This document shows positions 8,154 through 15,957 of a stretch of 64,000 nt of DNA, in pieces. Below the pieces are notes generated by a model that did not search any database, was not told where the DNA came from, and was given only the letters and a program-made list of their open reading frames with translations. Each line of letters opens with the position of its first letter. The first letter of the stretch is position 1. The position numbers and the translations under genes are program-made. This stretch comes from Nocardia carnea NBRC 14403 (GTDB taxonomy: Bacteria; Actinomycetota; Actinomycetes; Mycobacteriales; Mycobacteriaceae): positions 152,162-216,161 of the forward strand of contig NZ_BAFV01000053.1 of NCBI RefSeq assembly GCF_000308515.1. The letters run 5' to 3'.

Positions 8154-8381
8154 ATGGTGACGCTATCTGTTCGGCATGTACCGGACGCGGTGTACCGCGC
8201 CCTGCGGATACGCGCGGTCGACCACGGCCGCGATCTGGAGGACGAGATCCTGGCAATCCTCGAGGATGCGGTGCTCCCGCCCAGAGCCCGATTGGGCGCC
8301 ATTCTCGCCGGGAACTGCCCCGATATCGCCCCCGGGGACGACGAGGAAGGCTATCCGGCCGAGCCGGACGATTCTCGCTGA
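8154..8381 (+). CDS. FitA-like ribbon-helix-helix protein, orphan antitoxin
   Basis: 75 aa. Residues 1-42 (MVTLSVRHVPDAVYRALRIR, then AVDHGRDLEDEILAILEDAV) match the ribbon-helix-helix antitoxin pattern of FitA/VapB proteins: a beta strand VTLSVRHVP, then two helices with the RALRIRA...RSxEEEI-like layout. The acidic tail (DDEEGYPAEPDDSR) would be the toxin-binding region. No PIN-domain toxin follows; the next gene is a convergent TetR. It is therefore either an orphan antitoxin, the remnant of a pair, or a free regulator. The ATG was chosen because the family signature begins right after it. Confidence 0.7.
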   Translation: MVTLSVRHVPDAVYRALRIRAVDHGRDLEDEILAILEDAVLPPRARLGAILAGNCPDIAPGDDEEGYPAEPDDSR

Positions 8382-8397
8382 ACGGTGCCCGGCCCGC

Positions 8398-9006
8398 TCA
8401 GCCCCCGAGGCCGCGCAGCACGATATCGAGACCGCGCCGGAACTCCTCGGCGGGCGGTAACGTGCGGGCGTCGGCCGCGGTACCGGAGAGATGCGGGTAC
8501 CGGTCGGGCGACAGCTCGGACAGGGTGACGGTGCCCGGCCCCGACAGTGCCGCGTAGTGCTCGTTCTGCAGGAACCCGAGCAGCTGACCGATCAACGTCC
8601 GCTGCGCGACGACCCGATCGATTCCGGTGAGACCGCCCTCGGTAAGGGCGGCGAGCATCGTCTCGATCAGCAGCAGCGATCCGGGCGCGGCCTGACGGTG
8701 CCGCAGCACCAGCGGGACCACAGCCGGATGCGCCGCCACCGCGACCCGTAGGCGTTCCATCAGTATCCGGATCCGCTCCGCCCAGTTCAGCGGGGGCAGC
8801 GCGAGGTCGACCGTACGGAAGATGTGGTCGACGACCAGGATTTCCAGCGCCTGCCGATCGGCTACGTAGCGGTACAGCCCCATGGTGGCGATTCCCAGGT
8901 CCCGGGCGACCGCGCGCATGGTCAGGCCGGGCAGACCGTCCCGGTCGATCACCGACAGCGCGGCGGCGACCAATTGCTCGTCGGTGAGGGAACGCGGCCG
9001 GGGCAC
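8398..9006 (-). CDS. TetR family transcriptional regulator
   Basis: 202 aa. Residues 8-55 hold the TetR helix-turn-helix (DEQLVAAALSVIDRDGLPGL, then TMRAVARDLGIATMGLYRYVADRQALEILV). The C-terminal half resembles the TetR_C domain of tetracycline-type repressors (LNWAERIRILMERLRVAVAAHP). It is divergent from the peroxiredoxin-like/YHS pair, and the pair's promoter (TTGACA at 9010) begins only 3 bp from its start codon, so it very probably represses that promoter and itself. Confidence 0.85.
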   Translation of the reverse strand: MPRPRSLTDEQLVAAALSVIDRDGLPGLTMRAVARDLGIATMGLYRYVADRQALEILVVDHIFRTVDLALPPLNWAERIRILMERLRVAVAAHPAVVPLVLRHRQAAPGSLLLIETMLAALTEGGLTGIDRVVAQRTLIGQLLGFLQNEHYAALSGPGTVTLSELSPDRYPHLSGTAADARTLPPAEEFRRGLDIVLRGLGG

Positions 9007-9009
9007 GGG

Positions 9010-9059
9010 TTGACAGCGTACTGGATACGGGCATACTCGATTGTAAGCGTACGACGTAC
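9010..9059 (+). promoter_or_regulatory. Promoter and short dyad upstream of the peroxiredoxin-like gene
   Basis: TTGACA at 9010-9015 and CATACT at 9032-9037 (16-bp spacer) make a near-consensus promoter reading rightward. Just downstream, GTACGACGTAC at 9049-9059 is an odd-length perfect palindrome that would cover the transcription start and could be the operator for the divergent TetR regulator. Binding is inferred. Confidence 0.5.
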
Positions 9060-9074
9060 TCCTAAGGAGATCAG

Positions 9075-9662
9075 ATGCCGCCGATCGACGGCGTATCCGC
9101 CCGCACCCTGACGGGAATCACCGGCGCAGCGATACCCCTGCCCGACCCCGACCAGCTCACCCACCTCCAATTTCGCCGTTTCGCCGGCTGCCCGGTCTGC
9201 AACCTGCACCTGCGGTCGGTGGTCACCCGGCTGCCCGAAATCCGGGCCGCCGGTATCCGGGAGGTAGCGGTCTTCCACTCGAGCGCCGCCGAACTCCGCA
9301 AATACACCGCCGATCTGCCGCTGGACGTCATCGCCGACCCGGGCCGCCGGCTGTATCGCGAATTCGGCGTCGAGACCGGCGCCCGGGCACTCCTGGACCC
9401 ACGCGGCTGGGGGACCATCGCCCGCGCGATCGGCACCGAACTGCCCGGGCGGCGCGGTGAACGCCCCGCACCGCCCGCCCGCCCCGAAGGCGGTCGCCTG
9501 GGACTCCCCGCAGATTTCCTGATCCACCCCGATGGCAGCGTCCTCGCCGCCAAGTTCGGTGCCTACGCCGACGACCAATGGTCCGTCGGCGAACTGCTCG
9601 CCGTGGCCGCCCGCCACAGCGGATCCACCACCCCGATTCCCGTCCCGACATCGGAGGAATGA
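9075..9662 (+). CDS. Peroxiredoxin-like protein (AhpC/TSA-2 type)
   Basis: 195 aa. A thioredoxin-fold redox protein: after a short N-terminal strand, LTHLQFRRFAGCPVCNLHLRSV (split by position, about residues 30-50) carries a CPVC redox motif on the first helix. The following IREVAVFHSS, LPLDVIADPGRRLYREFGVETG and LGLPADFLIHPDGSVLAAKFG blocks are the strand/helix pattern of the AhpC-TSA_2 'peroxiredoxin-like' family. A peroxide- or disulfide-reducing role in the cytoplasm is likely. The ATG has TAAGGAGAT 4-5 nt upstream. It is followed 6 bp later by the YHS-domain gene, so both share a transcript. Confidence 0.8.
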   Translation: MPPIDGVSARTLTGITGAAIPLPDPDQLTHLQFRRFAGCPVCNLHLRSVVTRLPEIRAAGIREVAVFHSSAAELRKYTADLPLDVIADPGRRLYREFGVETGARALLDPRGWGTIARAIGTELPGRRGERPAPPARPEGGRLGLPADFLIHPDGSVLAAKFGAYADDQWSVGELLAVAARHSGSTTPIPVPTSEE

Positions 9663-9668
9663 CTCACC

Positions 9669-10280
9669 ATGATGACCCTCGAAATATCGGTCACCGGCCG
9701 CGCACTCGACGCCCGCGCCGAACAGGATCTGGCCGACCGGGTGATGACGGCGCTCACCGGCTACGACGAAGCCCCGGACGCAACCATGGCGAAGGCCCGT
9801 GAATTCACCCATGTACTGATCCAGCAGCCGCGAACCTGGGTCACCGGCGGTCCGGCCACCGACTCCGCGCCCCGCTACCTGGTTCGGCTGACGGTGCCGG
9901 GCTCCTGGAGCGGCGACCCGGATTTCGGCAAGAACATCATCCCGATGATCACCGCGGCGATCGCCGGGACCGAAACCGACCCACAACGCCTGAATCGCGA
10001 ACCGCACTGTGTCGTACAGATAGTGGGCCTGCGCGAACACTGCGTCGGCACGCTCGGCCGGTCGACGACCAGTACCGAACTGACCCGGCTGATGACCCAG
10101 GACTTCCGCGATTCCGGGCAGCTGCCCGCGGCCCCGGAGGGATTCACCATCGACCCGACCTGCGGGATGCAGGTCGAATGGGCGACCGCGCAGATCACCT
10201 ACACCCTCGACGGAGTCGACTACGCGTTCTGCGCACCCTCGTGCCGCAAGGTCTTCGTCGAGGACCACGTCCGGAGCTGA
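9669..10280 (+). CDS. Tautomerase-like / YHS-domain fusion protein
   Basis: 203 aa in two parts. Residues 1-130 look like the two beta-alpha-beta units of the tautomerase/MIF superfamily (LEISVTGRALDARAEQDLAD, later HCVVQIVGL), but there is no Pro after the initiator Met (MMTLE), so the classic catalytic Pro1 is missing. Residues 160-200 are a YHS domain (IDPTCGMQVE ... YTLDGVDYAFCAPSCRKVF) with Cys residues at CGM and CAPSC, the usual metal-binding set of YHS proteins linked to copper or heavy-metal handling. It is co-transcribed with the peroxiredoxin-like gene. A redox/metal stress role is inference. Confidence 0.7.
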   Translation: MMTLEISVTGRALDARAEQDLADRVMTALTGYDEAPDATMAKAREFTHVLIQQPRTWVTGGPATDSAPRYLVRLTVPGSWSGDPDFGKNIIPMITAAIAGTETDPQRLNREPHCVVQIVGLREHCVGTLGRSTTSTELTRLMTQDFRDSGQLPAAPEGFTIDPTCGMQVEWATAQITYTLDGVDYAFCAPSCRKVFVEDHVRS

Positions 10281-10354
10281 ACGACAGCGCAGGAATCGGG
10301 CCGCCCGAAAATCCGTGGCGGCCCGGTGCCCGAAATGTCACGATCGCGGTCATC

Positions 10355-11395
10355 ATGGATACCCCCGCTATTGTTATCGGCGCAGGCCAAGCCGGGATAG
10401 CCGCCGCATCGGCCCTTTCGGAGTACGGATTCCGCCCGGTGGTGCTCGAGGCCGGCTCGGATACTGCCGGATCCTGGCCGAACTACTACGACAGTCTGCG
10501 ATTGTTCACTCCCGCGCAGCTGAACGCGCTCCCCGGCACACCTTTCCCCGGCGATCCGCACCGCTACCCGACGCGTGACGAGGTCGCCGCCTACCTGCGG
10601 GAGTGTGCGGCCGCGATACGGGGCGAGGTACACACCGGGCATCGGGTCGCCACTGTGGACCGGATCGGCGCAACATTCCGGGTGCGCACCACCACCGGTG
10701 CCGAGTTCACCGCGCCGGTGGTGGTCTCGGCGACCGGCGGCTTCGCCAATCCCTACCGCCCGGAGATTCCGGGGTTGTCCGCCTACACCGGGGAGGTGCT
10801 GCACGCCGCCGACTACCGCCGCCCGCAACCCTTCACGGGACGGCGGATCGTCGTTGTCGGCGCCGGGAATTCCGCCGTCCAGATAGCCGTGGAACTCGCC
10901 ACCGAATCGCCGGTGATCCTGGCACACCGATCCCCCCTGCGTTACGCGACGAACGAACCGATACCGGCCGATTCCCGATTCTGGCGGGCCATATCTCTGG
11001 CCTCCCGGCTGCCGATCGGGCGGTCCTTCCACAGCGGCACGATCCCCATCGTGGACACCGAGGGTTACCGCGGCACCCTCGAACAAGGCAACCCCGAGGC
11101 CCGGCCGATGTTCACCCGAGCCGAGGGGCAGGTCCTGCACTGGCCCGACGGCCGCAGCGAGGAGGTGGATTCCGTCGTTCTGGCTACCGGATACCGCCCG
11201 GCGCTGACACATCTGGGCGCACTGTGCCCACTCGACGCCGCGGGGTCCCCGCCACACCGGAACGGCATCTCGACCGATCACCCGGGTTTGGCCTTCCTGG
11301 GCCTGGAGTATCAGCGCAATATCCTCTCCGGCACCCTGCACGGTGTAGGACGCGACAGCCGCTATCTGGCCCGGTATCTCGCCCGATACAGCTGA
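10355..11395 (+). CDS. FAD-dependent oxidoreductase, CzcO/flavin monooxygenase-like
   Basis: 346 aa. The FAD-binding Rossmann motif AIVIGAGQAGIAAA is at the very N-terminus, followed by GSWPNYYDSLRLFTPAQ, the pattern of CzcO/TrkA-like flavoproteins and bacterial flavin-containing monooxygenases. A second nucleotide motif (IVVVGAGNSAVQIA) near residue 162 binds NAD(P)H. The C-terminal VVLATGYRP is the usual ATG motif. ATG 10355 was chosen because the FAD strand starts at residue 4; the ribosome site is weak. It lies 74 bp after the YHS gene and may belong to the same stress-type operon. Substrate unknown. Confidence 0.85.
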   Translation: MDTPAIVIGAGQAGIAAASALSEYGFRPVVLEAGSDTAGSWPNYYDSLRLFTPAQLNALPGTPFPGDPHRYPTRDEVAAYLRECAAAIRGEVHTGHRVATVDRIGATFRVRTTTGAEFTAPVVVSATGGFANPYRPEIPGLSAYTGEVLHAADYRRPQPFTGRRIVVVGAGNSAVQIAVELATESPVILAHRSPLRYATNEPIPADSRFWRAISLASRLPIGRSFHSGTIPIVDTEGYRGTLEQGNPEARPMFTRAEGQVLHWPDGRSEEVDSVVLATGYRPALTHLGALCPLDAAGSPPHRNGISTDHPGLAFLGLEYQRNILSGTLHGVGRDSRYLARYLARYS

Positions 11396-11566
11396 GCCGG
11401 CGTGCCGGCGCGGCCGCTCGGACGCCGGAACCGAATGCCGCACACCGGCCCGATCCCGGCATCCGGCGCACCGGGCGAAACGGAAACCCGCACCGCAGCG
11501 ACATCCGGGTAGATATTCTTCTCCACGCGGAATACCGATTGTCCTCTACTGGATCAGGGAGCCCAG

Positions 11567-12100
11567 ATGCCTCGCGCACGTCAGCTCGTCACCGCAGCAC
11601 TCGCCCCGGCAACCGCCGTCGCCGCGGCCGCCGCTCTGCTCACGGCCGGTGCCGGCACCGCCGCCGCCCAGCCACCCTCGTCGACCGTCATGACCTGTGG
11701 CAGCGCGAATCCGCTGGCGTGGGCGCCATCGTTCACCTGGCATATCCGGGCGAGTTCGGGAGCCAGCCGCCCGCCGGGCGGGGAACTGGAACCGGCACTG
11801 CTGCTCAGCGGCGACAACGATCTGCCGAATCCGCCCGCGAGCCTGTTCCCGATTCCCACCACCACGCCGTATGGCACCCAGGTGCAGGTCGACTGGCACA
11901 ACGAGACCACGGGAGCGTCGGGTACCAGCGTCAGCGATGAGGAGATGCTGAAAGGTAAACCGGGCATTCCGGTGAACCGCACCTGGACCGGCGTCGGCAC
12001 GGTCGCCTTCACGGTGACCGCCCGGACCGGCGGCGGCTGGTGGTGGCTCAACACCCAGAACGCGGTCTGCCGCGGCACCATCTCGGTCCTCCCCGACTGA
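11567..12100 (+). CDS. Secreted protein of unknown function
   Basis: 177 aa. A clear Sec signal peptide: basic MPRARQ, a long Ala/Val/Leu core and an AAA cleavage region ending near residue 35 (AGTAAAQPP). The mature protein has two Cys (MTCGS and AVCRG) that may pair, Trp-rich C-terminal strands (GGGWWWLN) and beta-type spacing. No catalytic signature. It is preceded by 171 bp with no other gene and followed by a strong hairpin. Confidence 0.65.
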   Translation: MPRARQLVTAALAPATAVAAAAALLTAGAGTAAAQPPSSTVMTCGSANPLAWAPSFTWHIRASSGASRPPGGELEPALLLSGDNDLPNPPASLFPIPTTTPYGTQVQVDWHNETTGASGTSVSDEEMLKGKPGIPVNRTWTGVGTVAFTVTARTGGGWWWLNTQNAVCRGTISVLPD

Positions 12101-12109
12101 TTCCCGTAC

Positions 12110-12145
12110 GGGTACCGGTCGCGGACACCGTCCCGACCGGTACCC
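12110..12145 (+). terminator. Hairpin between convergent genes
   Basis: GGGTACCGGTCG (12110-12121) pairs perfectly with CGACCGGTACCC (12134-12145), with a 12-nt loop and one extra C-G pair outside. It sits 9 bp after the secreted-protein stop and 8 bp before the convergent MocR remnant, so it can serve both strands. No U-tract, as is usual in high-GC actinobacteria. Confidence 0.65.
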
Positions 12146-12152
12146 GCGCGGT

Positions 12153-12843
12153 CTATCGTCCCTGCCGGGTCAGCGCCCGGGCGATCACCCGCACACCCTC
12201 GGGGAACGCTCCCGGGTTCGGCCCGGAGTAGTTGAGCCGCAGATAAGCACCCGTCGGTTCGGCGGGAAACCACTCGTCCCCGGGCGCGATGACCACATCG
12301 TCGTCCGCACAATCGCGGACGAGCCGGGCCACATCGGTGGGATCGGGTAGTCGGACCCATAGATGCAGCCCACCGCGTGGCACCACATCCAAGCGGGCTT
12401 GCGGAAGGTGCTCGCGCAGCGCGGCGATCAACAGATCACGGCGGGTGGCCAGCCGGCGGCCCAGCCCGCGCGTATGGGTACGCCAGCCCGGCTGGGTCAC
12501 CACATCCAGGGCCACGGCCTGTAGCAGACCACTCACATACATCGATTCCGCCTGCGCGTCCGCCAGGATCCGTTCCCGGGCCGGGCCCCGGGCGACGACA
12601 GCGGCGATCCGGACCGACGGCGAAACACTTTTGGTCAGCGACCGCAGATACACCACATGGCCGGCGTCGTCGCGGGTGGCCAGCGGGATCGGGACGGTAT
12701 CGATACCGAAATCGTGCGCCCAGTCGTCCTCGATCAGGAACGCCCCGTGTGCGCGCACCACATCGAGCACCCCCGCCGCTCGTTCCGGCTGCCATTGCGC
12801 GCCGGTCGGATTGGCGAAATGCGGCTGGGCGTAGAACGCGCGA
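12153..12843 (-). pseudogene. MocR-type regulator, C-terminal half only
   Basis: The frame encodes the back half of a GntR/MocR (PdxR-like) regulator: FYAQPHFANPTG, the aminotransferase-fold NPTG loop, then FLIEDDWAHDFG with the PLP-anchoring Asp, and YLRSLTKSVSPSVRIAAV with the Lys (SLTKS) that would form the Schiff base. The C-terminus (YLRLNYSGPNPGAFPEGV) is intact. Missing are the N-terminal winged helix and about the first 200 residues. At about 12843 the reading frame breaks and the DNA upstream is catalase. The product, if made from an internal start (about 12770), would lack DNA binding. Confidence 0.8.
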
Positions 12844-13335
12844 GCTCAGGCCCGAATCGGGGGTGCGTTTCTGGGAGTGGATGAAATCAGGGAACTTCAT
12901 CGGGTCGCGGACGAAGAAGGTCGGCGTGTTGTTGCCGACGATATCGAAGTTGCCTTCCTGGGTGTAGAACTTCAGCGCGAAACCGCGGACGTCGCGCCAG
13001 GTATCGGGTGAGCCCAGCTCGCCCGCGACGGTGGAGAAGCGGGCCAGCATCGGCGTCTTGGTACCCGGCTGGAACAGCTTCGCCTTGGTGTAGCGCGACA
13101 CGTCCGCGGTGATCTCGAGCTCGCCGAATGCGCCGGAGCCCTTCGCGTGCGGGCTCCGTTCCGGGATCCGCTCGCGGTCGAACCGGGCGAGCTTCTCGAC
13201 GAGCGCGACATCGTGCAGCAGCAGCGGACCGTTGGGTCCCACGCTGAGCGAGTGGGCGTCGCTTTCCCGCGGTGCGCCGGATTCGGTGGTCGACGGTTTC
13301 GAGGAGGTGTGGTCGGTGGCGGGGTCGGTGGTCAT
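12844..13335 (-). pseudogene. Catalase, N-terminal fragment fused out of frame
   Basis: From the ATG at 13335 (AGGAGGG 7-8 nt upstream), about 163 residues match heme catalases: LLLHDVALVEKLARFDRERIPER with the N-terminal region, SRYTKAKLFQPGTKTPMLARFSTVAGE with the SxVAGE/RFST segment, RGFALKFYTQEGNFDIVGNNTPTFFVRDPMKFPDFIHSQK including the conserved Asn of VGNN. The essential distal His would precede (normally VHAKG); here the equivalent is SPHAKGSG, present. It stops after TPDSGL, the point where catalases continue RSP, and the frame then reads nonsense across the MocR fragment to 12436. The heme-binding Tyr and C-terminal domain are absent, so the product cannot be an active catalase. Confidence 0.85.
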
Positions 13336-13433
13336 GCAATGCCCTCCTGGGTGAACTGTTCGATGGTGTCCATGAAACTGCCGCTCCGGGCGGGGCCACG
13401 ACATCTCGTCGGTGGCACGCCTCCACGGTACCC

Positions 13434-13457
13434 ATAATCTGGAATCATTCAAGTTAT
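13434..13457. promoter_or_regulatory. Fur/CatR-like imperfect palindrome upstream of catalase fragment
   Basis: The core CTGGAATCATTCAAG (13439-13453) is an odd-length dyad with one mismatched pair (GAAT-n-ATTC centre) and is flanked by ATAA/TTAT arms. It is about 100 bp upstream of the catalase ATG. Symmetry and AT-rich arms resemble FurA/PerR/CatR boxes that control catalase genes. The regulator gene is not in the window. Confidence 0.45.
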
Positions 13458-13915
13458 TGAGTCGACACAGAGAGCTGAGCCACCCAATCTACCGGGCAAC
13501 TACCACCGCAACCCCTTGCCGACACACCCTGAACTGGCACGTCACGGCGTGAGATCAGGTATCCGTGGACGATCGAGGCCCGTGCCCTTCGCTGCGCTGA
13601 CCACGGCGAGACACACAGAGGCGAGCGCTGAGCCCGATTCCATATACCCCGGGCAACCACAGGCGAAAGGCGGCGACGCGGACTACCACCCGGCCCGCCG
13701 AATCGGCCCAGCCGTCGGAAGTACCGGAGGTGTGGGCGCCTTCCTCGGCAGCGACTATGGCCGGGCCGCCGATCCCGGGTTTGCGGCGCCCCTTACCGAT
13801 GGAACGCCCACCGGCGACACAGTCGCGGGTGCGGGTGTCCACCGCAGCGTGCGAGGACGGTGCGCGCAGAGCGAGCGGCATCGCTGCGACGATCGCCGCC
13901 GAGGCGAGGCCGGAG
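13458..13915. other. Gene-poor stretch
   Basis: No convincing gene. The open frames on either strand are Arg/Pro/Gly-rich and have no family pattern. A leftward frame around 13930-13700 begins with a signal-peptide-like LRSSGLASAAIVAAMPLALRAPSS (split by position), which might be the remnant of a secreted protein, but its downstream sequence is low-complexity and no start site stands out. Confidence 0.3.
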
Positions 13916-14650
13916 CTACGCAGCACCTCCCGCGGTGAGTCCGATTCCGGCGGCGAGGTCGGTGAGTACCGCGTCGAACAGGACGTCGGGGTCACTCACC
14001 GGCATCGGGTAATTCCCGAACACCTCGAGCGTCACGTGACCGTACAGACGGACCCAGACGATCATCATCAGATACGCGACCCCGAGGTCGAATTTTTCGG
14101 CGGGGAACTTCTGGTCCGACCCCGCCAGCAGCGCCAGCAGTTCGGTCTGGAACGCGATCAGATCGTTCCGCAGCGCTTCCGGAATCGATTCGACCGGCGG
14201 CGGCGCCAGATCGTAGGCGCCCAGGACTTTGCCGGCGGCTTCGAGGAAGACCAGGCCGAACGATTCGTCGAATCGACGCACCGTGCCCGGGTTGCCGTCG
14301 GACGGGGAAGCGAATACCAGCGTGAACTCGTGGCGGTGGGCCAAGGCCCAGCGCCGGAACGCACGGCAGATCGCGAACAGCCGGACGACCCCGTCGTCGG
14401 GTAGTTCGGCTACCTGGGCGGCGAGGTCGTCGGCGAGACGTTTGCAGATATCGCGGCGCAGGGCAGCGAGGAGCTCTTCCCGGGACGGGTAGTAGCGGTA
14501 GAGGGCGGGGGCGGTGATACCGAGTTCACGCGCGATGGCGCGGAGGGTCAATGCCTCCGCGCCGTGCGAGACCAGCAACTCCGCGGCCACGCGCCGGATG
14601 TCCGCGTCGCTGACCGCGGGCATCCGGCCCCGCCGCGCGGGTGGTGTCAT
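13916..14650 (-). CDS. TetR family regulator linked to the CYP125-like gene
   Basis: 244 aa from the ATG at 14650, which overlaps the P450 stop (ATGA). Residues 15-60 carry the TetR helix-turn-helix (ADIRRVAAELLVSHGAEAL, then TLRAIARELGITAPALYRYYPSREELL). The C-terminus resembles the WHG-type ligand domain (RAFRRWALAHRHEFTLVFASP). Translational coupling to the P450 suggests that it senses the P450 substrate or product and controls the inverted repeat at 15929-15957. Confidence 0.85.
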   Translation of the reverse strand: MTPPARRGRMPAVSDADIRRVAAELLVSHGAEALTLRAIARELGITAPALYRYYPSREELLAALRRDICKRLADDLAAQVAELPDDGVVRLFAICRAFRRWALAHRHEFTLVFASPSDGNPGTVRRFDESFGLVFLEAAGKVLGAYDLAPPPVESIPEALRNDLIAFQTELLALLAGSDQKFPAEKFDLGVAYLMMIVWVRLYGHVTLEVFGNYPMPVSDPDVLFDAVLTDLAAGIGLTAGGAA

Positions 14651-15873
14651 TCGTAGGCGACCTGCCAATTCTTGATGCCGTTCAACCAACCCGACCGTAG
14701 CCGAACGGGTTCGGAGACCTGACGCAGGTTCGGCATCACATCGGCGATGGCGTTGAAGATGAGGTCGAGCTGCAGGCGGGCGAGGTTCGCGCCGACACAG
14801 TAGTGGGTGCCCGTGCCGCCGAAGCCGACGTGCGGGTTCGGGTTACGGGTGACGTCGAATTCGAACGGTTTGGTGAAGTGGTCCTCGTCGAAGTTGGCCG
14901 AGGAGTAGAACAGGCCCACACGCTGACCCTTGGTGATGGCCTGGCCGCCGATTTCGGTGTCCTGCAGGGCGGTCCGCTGGAAGGCGATGACCGGGGTGGC
15001 CCAGCGGACGATCTCGTCGGGGGCGGTGCGCGGGCGCTCGGCGCGGTACAGCTCCCACTGTTCGGGGTTGTCGACGAAGGCCTTCATGCCGTGGGTGGTG
15101 GCATTGCGGGTGGTCTCGTTACCGGCAACGGCCAGCAGGATGACGAACCAGGCGAACTCTTCGGAGCTCAGTGCCTCGCCGTCGATATCGGCGCTGAGCA
15201 GCTGGGTGATGATGTCGTCGGCCGGGCAGCCGCGACGCTCCTCGGCGAGGTTCCAGGCGTAGCCCATGACCTGCGCGTTGGCCATCTTGTAGCTGTCGGC
15301 GTACTGCGGATCGTCGTAGCCCATCATCTGGTTGGACCACTCGAACAGCTTACCGCGATCGTCCTGCGGCACACCGAGGAGTTCGGCGATGGCCTGCAGC
15401 GGCAGTTCGCACGCGACCTGCTCGACGAAATCGCCGCCGCCGGTTTTCTTGGCCTCGTGCACGATGCGCTCGGCGCGTTCGGTGAGCGCCTCACGCAGGC
15501 TCTGCACGGCGCGCGGGGTGAACCCGCGGGCGATGATGCGGCGCAGTTTGTCGTGTTCCGGCGGATCGGTGTTGACCAGCATGGCGCGCTGGATATCGAT
15601 CTCGTCGCGGGTGATCTCGCCGTTGAAGCGGATCACCGCGGTATTGGCGTTGGTGGAGTAGACCTCGGAGTTCTTGGAGATCTCCTTGATGTGGTCCAGC
15701 TTGCTGACCACCCAGTATCCGCCGTCGTCGAAACCGCTGACGCCGTTGGGCTGGTCGACCCACCAGACGGGCGCGGCGCGGCGCAGTTCGGCCCATTCCT
15801 CGATCGGCAGCCGAGCGGCGAGCAGGTCGGGATCGGTGAAATCGAAGTCGTGGGACAGGGACGGTGCGGTCAC
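14647..15873 (-). CDS. Cytochrome P450, CYP125-like
   Basis: 408 aa from the GTG at 15873, with AAGGAGG 5 nt upstream. I-helix AVAGNETTRNATTHG, K-helix DEIVRWATPV (ExxR intact), haem loop HVGFGGTGTHYCVGANLAR with Cys ligand, and C-terminus LRSGWLNGIKNWQV. These segments closely follow mycobacterial CYP125 (steroid C26/C27 monooxygenase), whose haem loop and RSGWLNGIK tail I recognise. Predicted role: hydroxylation and oxidation of an aliphatic side chain, as in sterol catabolism, or of a terpenoid/alkyl chain; the exact substrate is unproven. Confidence 0.85.
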   Translation of the reverse strand: MTAPSLSHDFDFTDPDLLAARLPIEEWAELRRAAPVWWVDQPNGVSGFDDGGYWVVSKLDHIKEISKNSEVYSTNANTAVIRFNGEITRDEIDIQRAMLVNTDPPEHDKLRRIIARGFTPRAVQSLREALTERAERIVHEAKKTGGGDFVEQVACELPLQAIAELLGVPQDDRGKLFEWSNQMMGYDDPQYADSYKMANAQVMGYAWNLAEERRGCPADDIITQLLSADIDGEALSSEEFAWFVILLAVAGNETTRNATTHGMKAFVDNPEQWELYRAERPRTAPDEIVRWATPVIAFQRTALQDTEIGGQAITKGQRVGLFYSSANFDEDHFTKPFEFDVTRNPNPHVGFGGTGTHYCVGANLARLQLDLIFNAIADVMPNLRQVSEPVRLRSGWLNGIKNWQVAYE

Positions 15874-15928
15874 TATGCCTCCTTGCAGAACACTGTCCTC
15901 TGAAGTGAACCACACCACACCCCCATTT

Positions 15929-15957
15929 GTGAACACCCTTTAGTAAATAGTGTTCAC
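15929..15957. promoter_or_regulatory. Inverted repeat GTGAACAC-N13-GTGTTCAC
   Basis: Perfect 8-bp arms at 15929-15936 and 15950-15957 flank an AT-rich 13-bp spacer. The element lies directly between the P450 start (15873) and the stop of the questin-oxidase-like gene (15958). It is a likely operator for the TetR regulator at 13916-14650 or for a KstR-like sterol regulator. Confidence 0.5.

Noticed and set aside
12436..13452. Single 338-aa catalase-like gene
   Set aside because: Only the first 163 residues after the ATG at 13335 are catalase; the rest is MocR DNA in the wrong frame, so it is a fusion scar, not a gene.
13555..13995. Leftward frame with a signal-peptide-like start
   Set aside because: The downstream sequence is low-complexity and no start with a ribosome site is visible; kept only as a remark on the gene-poor stretch.
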